Shown here: positions 62,956-64,000 of the stretch, in pieces
How the letters are laid out: each line of letters begins with the position of its first letter
Numbering within the stretch: the first letter of the stretch is position 1
The notes under the pieces: generated by a model
The model's database searches: none
What the model was told of the DNA's origin: nothing
What the model saw: the letters and a program-made list of their open reading frames with translations, nothing else
Program-made: the position numbers and the translations under genes
From: Cohnella herbarum
Lineage (GTDB): Bacteria; Bacillota; Bacilli; Paenibacillales; Paenibacillaceae
DNA: 64,000 nt
Direction: 5' to 3'
NCBI RefSeq assembly: GCF_012849095.1
Contig: NZ_CP051680.1
Coordinates: 6,568,001 to 6,632,000, forward strand

Positions 62956-64000
62956 TCTTCTCAATCTCGACTCGAGTCGAGAAGAAGGTCGCCCCGCCGC
63001 CCATGTCGGATAGGCGCTGAGAGGTCAGGGAATTGACGGCTTGAACGCCGTCGTTGCCGTGCTCCCACCATAAGCCTTGGGTGACGAGGACGCCGGGTAG
63101 TACGTTATTCGCAACTTTAACCGCAAGGCGGCATTCCCCGCGATCGTTCCAGATGCGAACGGGGTCCCCATGCTGCAGCCCCCGGGCTGCGGCATCTTTG
63201 GCGTTCATATCGACCGTCGGCTGCTTCTCAAGCTTCTTAAGCCGGTCTTGATTTCCGAAGGTAGAGTTAATGAAGCTATGATTAGGTCCGGTGACGAGGA
63301 GGAAAGGATAATCTTCCGGCTCCTTGATCGGCACGTACTCCGGCACGGGAGGAAGACCGACTCGCTCCATCGCTTCCGAGTAAAGTTCGATTTTACCTGA
63401 CGGCGTAGGAATCCGATCCGGGAACAGCGAGGGACGATCCAGTTTCATTTTCGCCCATCCCTCCCGTTGAAGCTCTTCGTAAGTGAGTCCAGCCAAGTAT
63501 GGAGTGTTGCGATCTAGAGCCTGGCGGATCATCTGCTCCTCCGTAATATCGAACGTGTCCGGCTCGAAGCCCATATGCAGTCCGAGTTCCTTGAATAACG
63601 TGAAATTGGATTTGCATTCGCCCATCGGCGCGATGATCGGTTCGTGTAGTTGCAAGTATAAGTGCCAATAGGACGCGTACAAATCGGGGTTCTCGAAGTG
63701 GCTCGTGGCAGGCAGAACGATATCCGCATACATGCAGGTGTCGGTCAGGAACAGGTCATGTACGACGCTGAACAAATCTTCTCGCATCAAGCCTTGTCTG
63801 ACTTGATTCTGATCCGGTGCGACCACCGCGGGATTGCTGTTGTAGACGAAAAGAAAATCGACGGACGGTTCCGCCGCGAGTAAAGCTTCGCCTAGCCGAT
63901 TCATATTGATCGTGCGAACGTTGCGATCCGGCATCAGATCGGGACGTTCCAGCTTAAAGCTGTTTAGCGCGGAATAATGGCTGTTTCCTTTAATCGCTCC
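62945..64000 (-). CDS. Molybdopterin oxidoreductase, C-terminal part (continues past right edge)
   Basis: 352 codons are in the window with no start in view; the frame is open through 64000. It has the molybdopterin-dinucleotide-binding segments of this superfamily: ADIVLPATSHFENPDLYASYWHLYLQLHEP, then LLVTGPNHSFINSTFGNQDRLKK and the C-terminal dinucleotide domain (DAAARGLQHGDPVRIWNDRGECRLAVKVANNVLPGV). Class is probably an assimilatory or thiosulfate-type reductase of the DMSO reductase family. The Fe-S N-terminus is outside the window. Confidence 0.88.
   Translation of the reverse strand, partial: GAIKGNSHYSALNSFKLERPDLMPDRNVRTINMNRLGEALLAAEPSVDFLFVYNSNPAVVAPDQNQVRQGLMREDLFSVVHDLFLTDTCMYADIVLPATSHFENPDLYASYWHLYLQLHEPIIAPMGECKSNFTLFKELGLHMGFEPDTFDITEEQMIRQALDRNTPYLAGLTYEELQREGWAKMKLDRPSLFPDRIPTPSGKIELYSEAMERVGLPPVPEYVPIKEPEDYPFLLVTGPNHSFINSTFGNQDRLKKLEKQPTVDMNAKDAAARGLQHGDPVRIWNDRGECRLAVKVANNVLPGVLVTQGLWWEHGNDGVQAVNSLTSQRLSDMGGGATFFSTRVEIEKIKY

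Noticed and set aside
1..64000. CRISPR arrays, tRNA or rRNA genes, insertion sequences and phage genes
   Set aside because: No regularly spaced identical repeats, tRNA cloverleaf or rRNA signature, transposase or phage structural protein was seen on either strand.

Overview
The window looks like a chromosomal segment from a spore-forming, Gram-positive soil bacterium of the Paenibacillaceae (Paenibacillus/Cohnella type). Evidence: S-layer homology (SLH) proteins, lipoprotein binding proteins, Fur boxes, a catabolite-responsive element, a TPP riboswitch, AGGAGG ribosome binding sites, intermediate G+C, and many two-component, AraC and glycoside hydrolase genes. Only protein and motif recognition supports this; no rRNA, tRNA, CRISPR, phage or insertion sequence was seen.

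Layout. 1-1892: the N-terminal 630 codons of a secreted GH81 beta-1,3-glucanase (minus strand, runs off the left edge) with a cre-like site in its promoter. 2199-4264: a two-component system. 4661-6988: topoisomerase III. 7225-11568: a very large AAA/GAF/LuxR regulator with a truncated, degenerate kinase head. 11766-18287: two tandem SLH surface proteins that share their C-terminal half and their upstream leader. 18373-24276: a seven-gene minus-strand operon (two ferredoxins, a fumarate-reductase/AprA-like flavoprotein and an SsuABC-type importer with two permeases). A divergent, internally deleted flavoprotein pseudogene lies at 24624-25142, and a leader terminator stands just before each of the two divergent genes. 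25164-30883: two small unknown proteins, a divergent AraC/PhyH pair and a large hybrid histidine kinase. 31051-38469: iron-siderophore uptake (two binding proteins, two FecCD permeases, one frameshifted), interrupted by a MarR-controlled DUF1772/NmrA module and an epimerase-like gene. 38549-44001: a two-component system divergent from a VTC-domain / DUF4956 / beta-helix lipoprotein operon, with a shared inverted tandem-repeat motif between them. 44002-44587 and 50539-51299: gene-free spacers filled with repeats. 44588-50538: a second PhyH/AraC pair, GNAT, stand-alone trpB, GTP cyclohydrolase II and GH29 fucosidase. 51300-53927: IclR regulator, SDR and FAH-family genes with a perfect 22-bp palindrome between regulator and operon. 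53994-57598: TPP riboswitch, ykoEDC thiamine-precursor ECF transporter and an IF-3 paralogue. 57674-62955: acyl-CoA-dehydrogenase-like flavoprotein, YhdH-type oxidoreductase, MFS exporter and GH42 galactosidase. 62945-64000: C-terminal part of a molybdopterin oxidoreductase, cut by the right edge.

How it fits together. The segment is a patchwork of self-contained uptake, sensing and polysaccharide-degradation modules, each beside its own regulator or cis-element (cre, Fur, TPP, MarR-type and IclR-type palindromes, response-regulator repeats). The most unusual parts are the redox-enzyme/sulfonate-type importer operon with its decayed partner and paired attenuators, the VTC/DUF4956/beta-helix operon with its symmetric regulator motif, the kinase-headless AAA-LuxR protein, and several uncharacterised intergenic repeat families with a repeating distance of about 50-60 bp.
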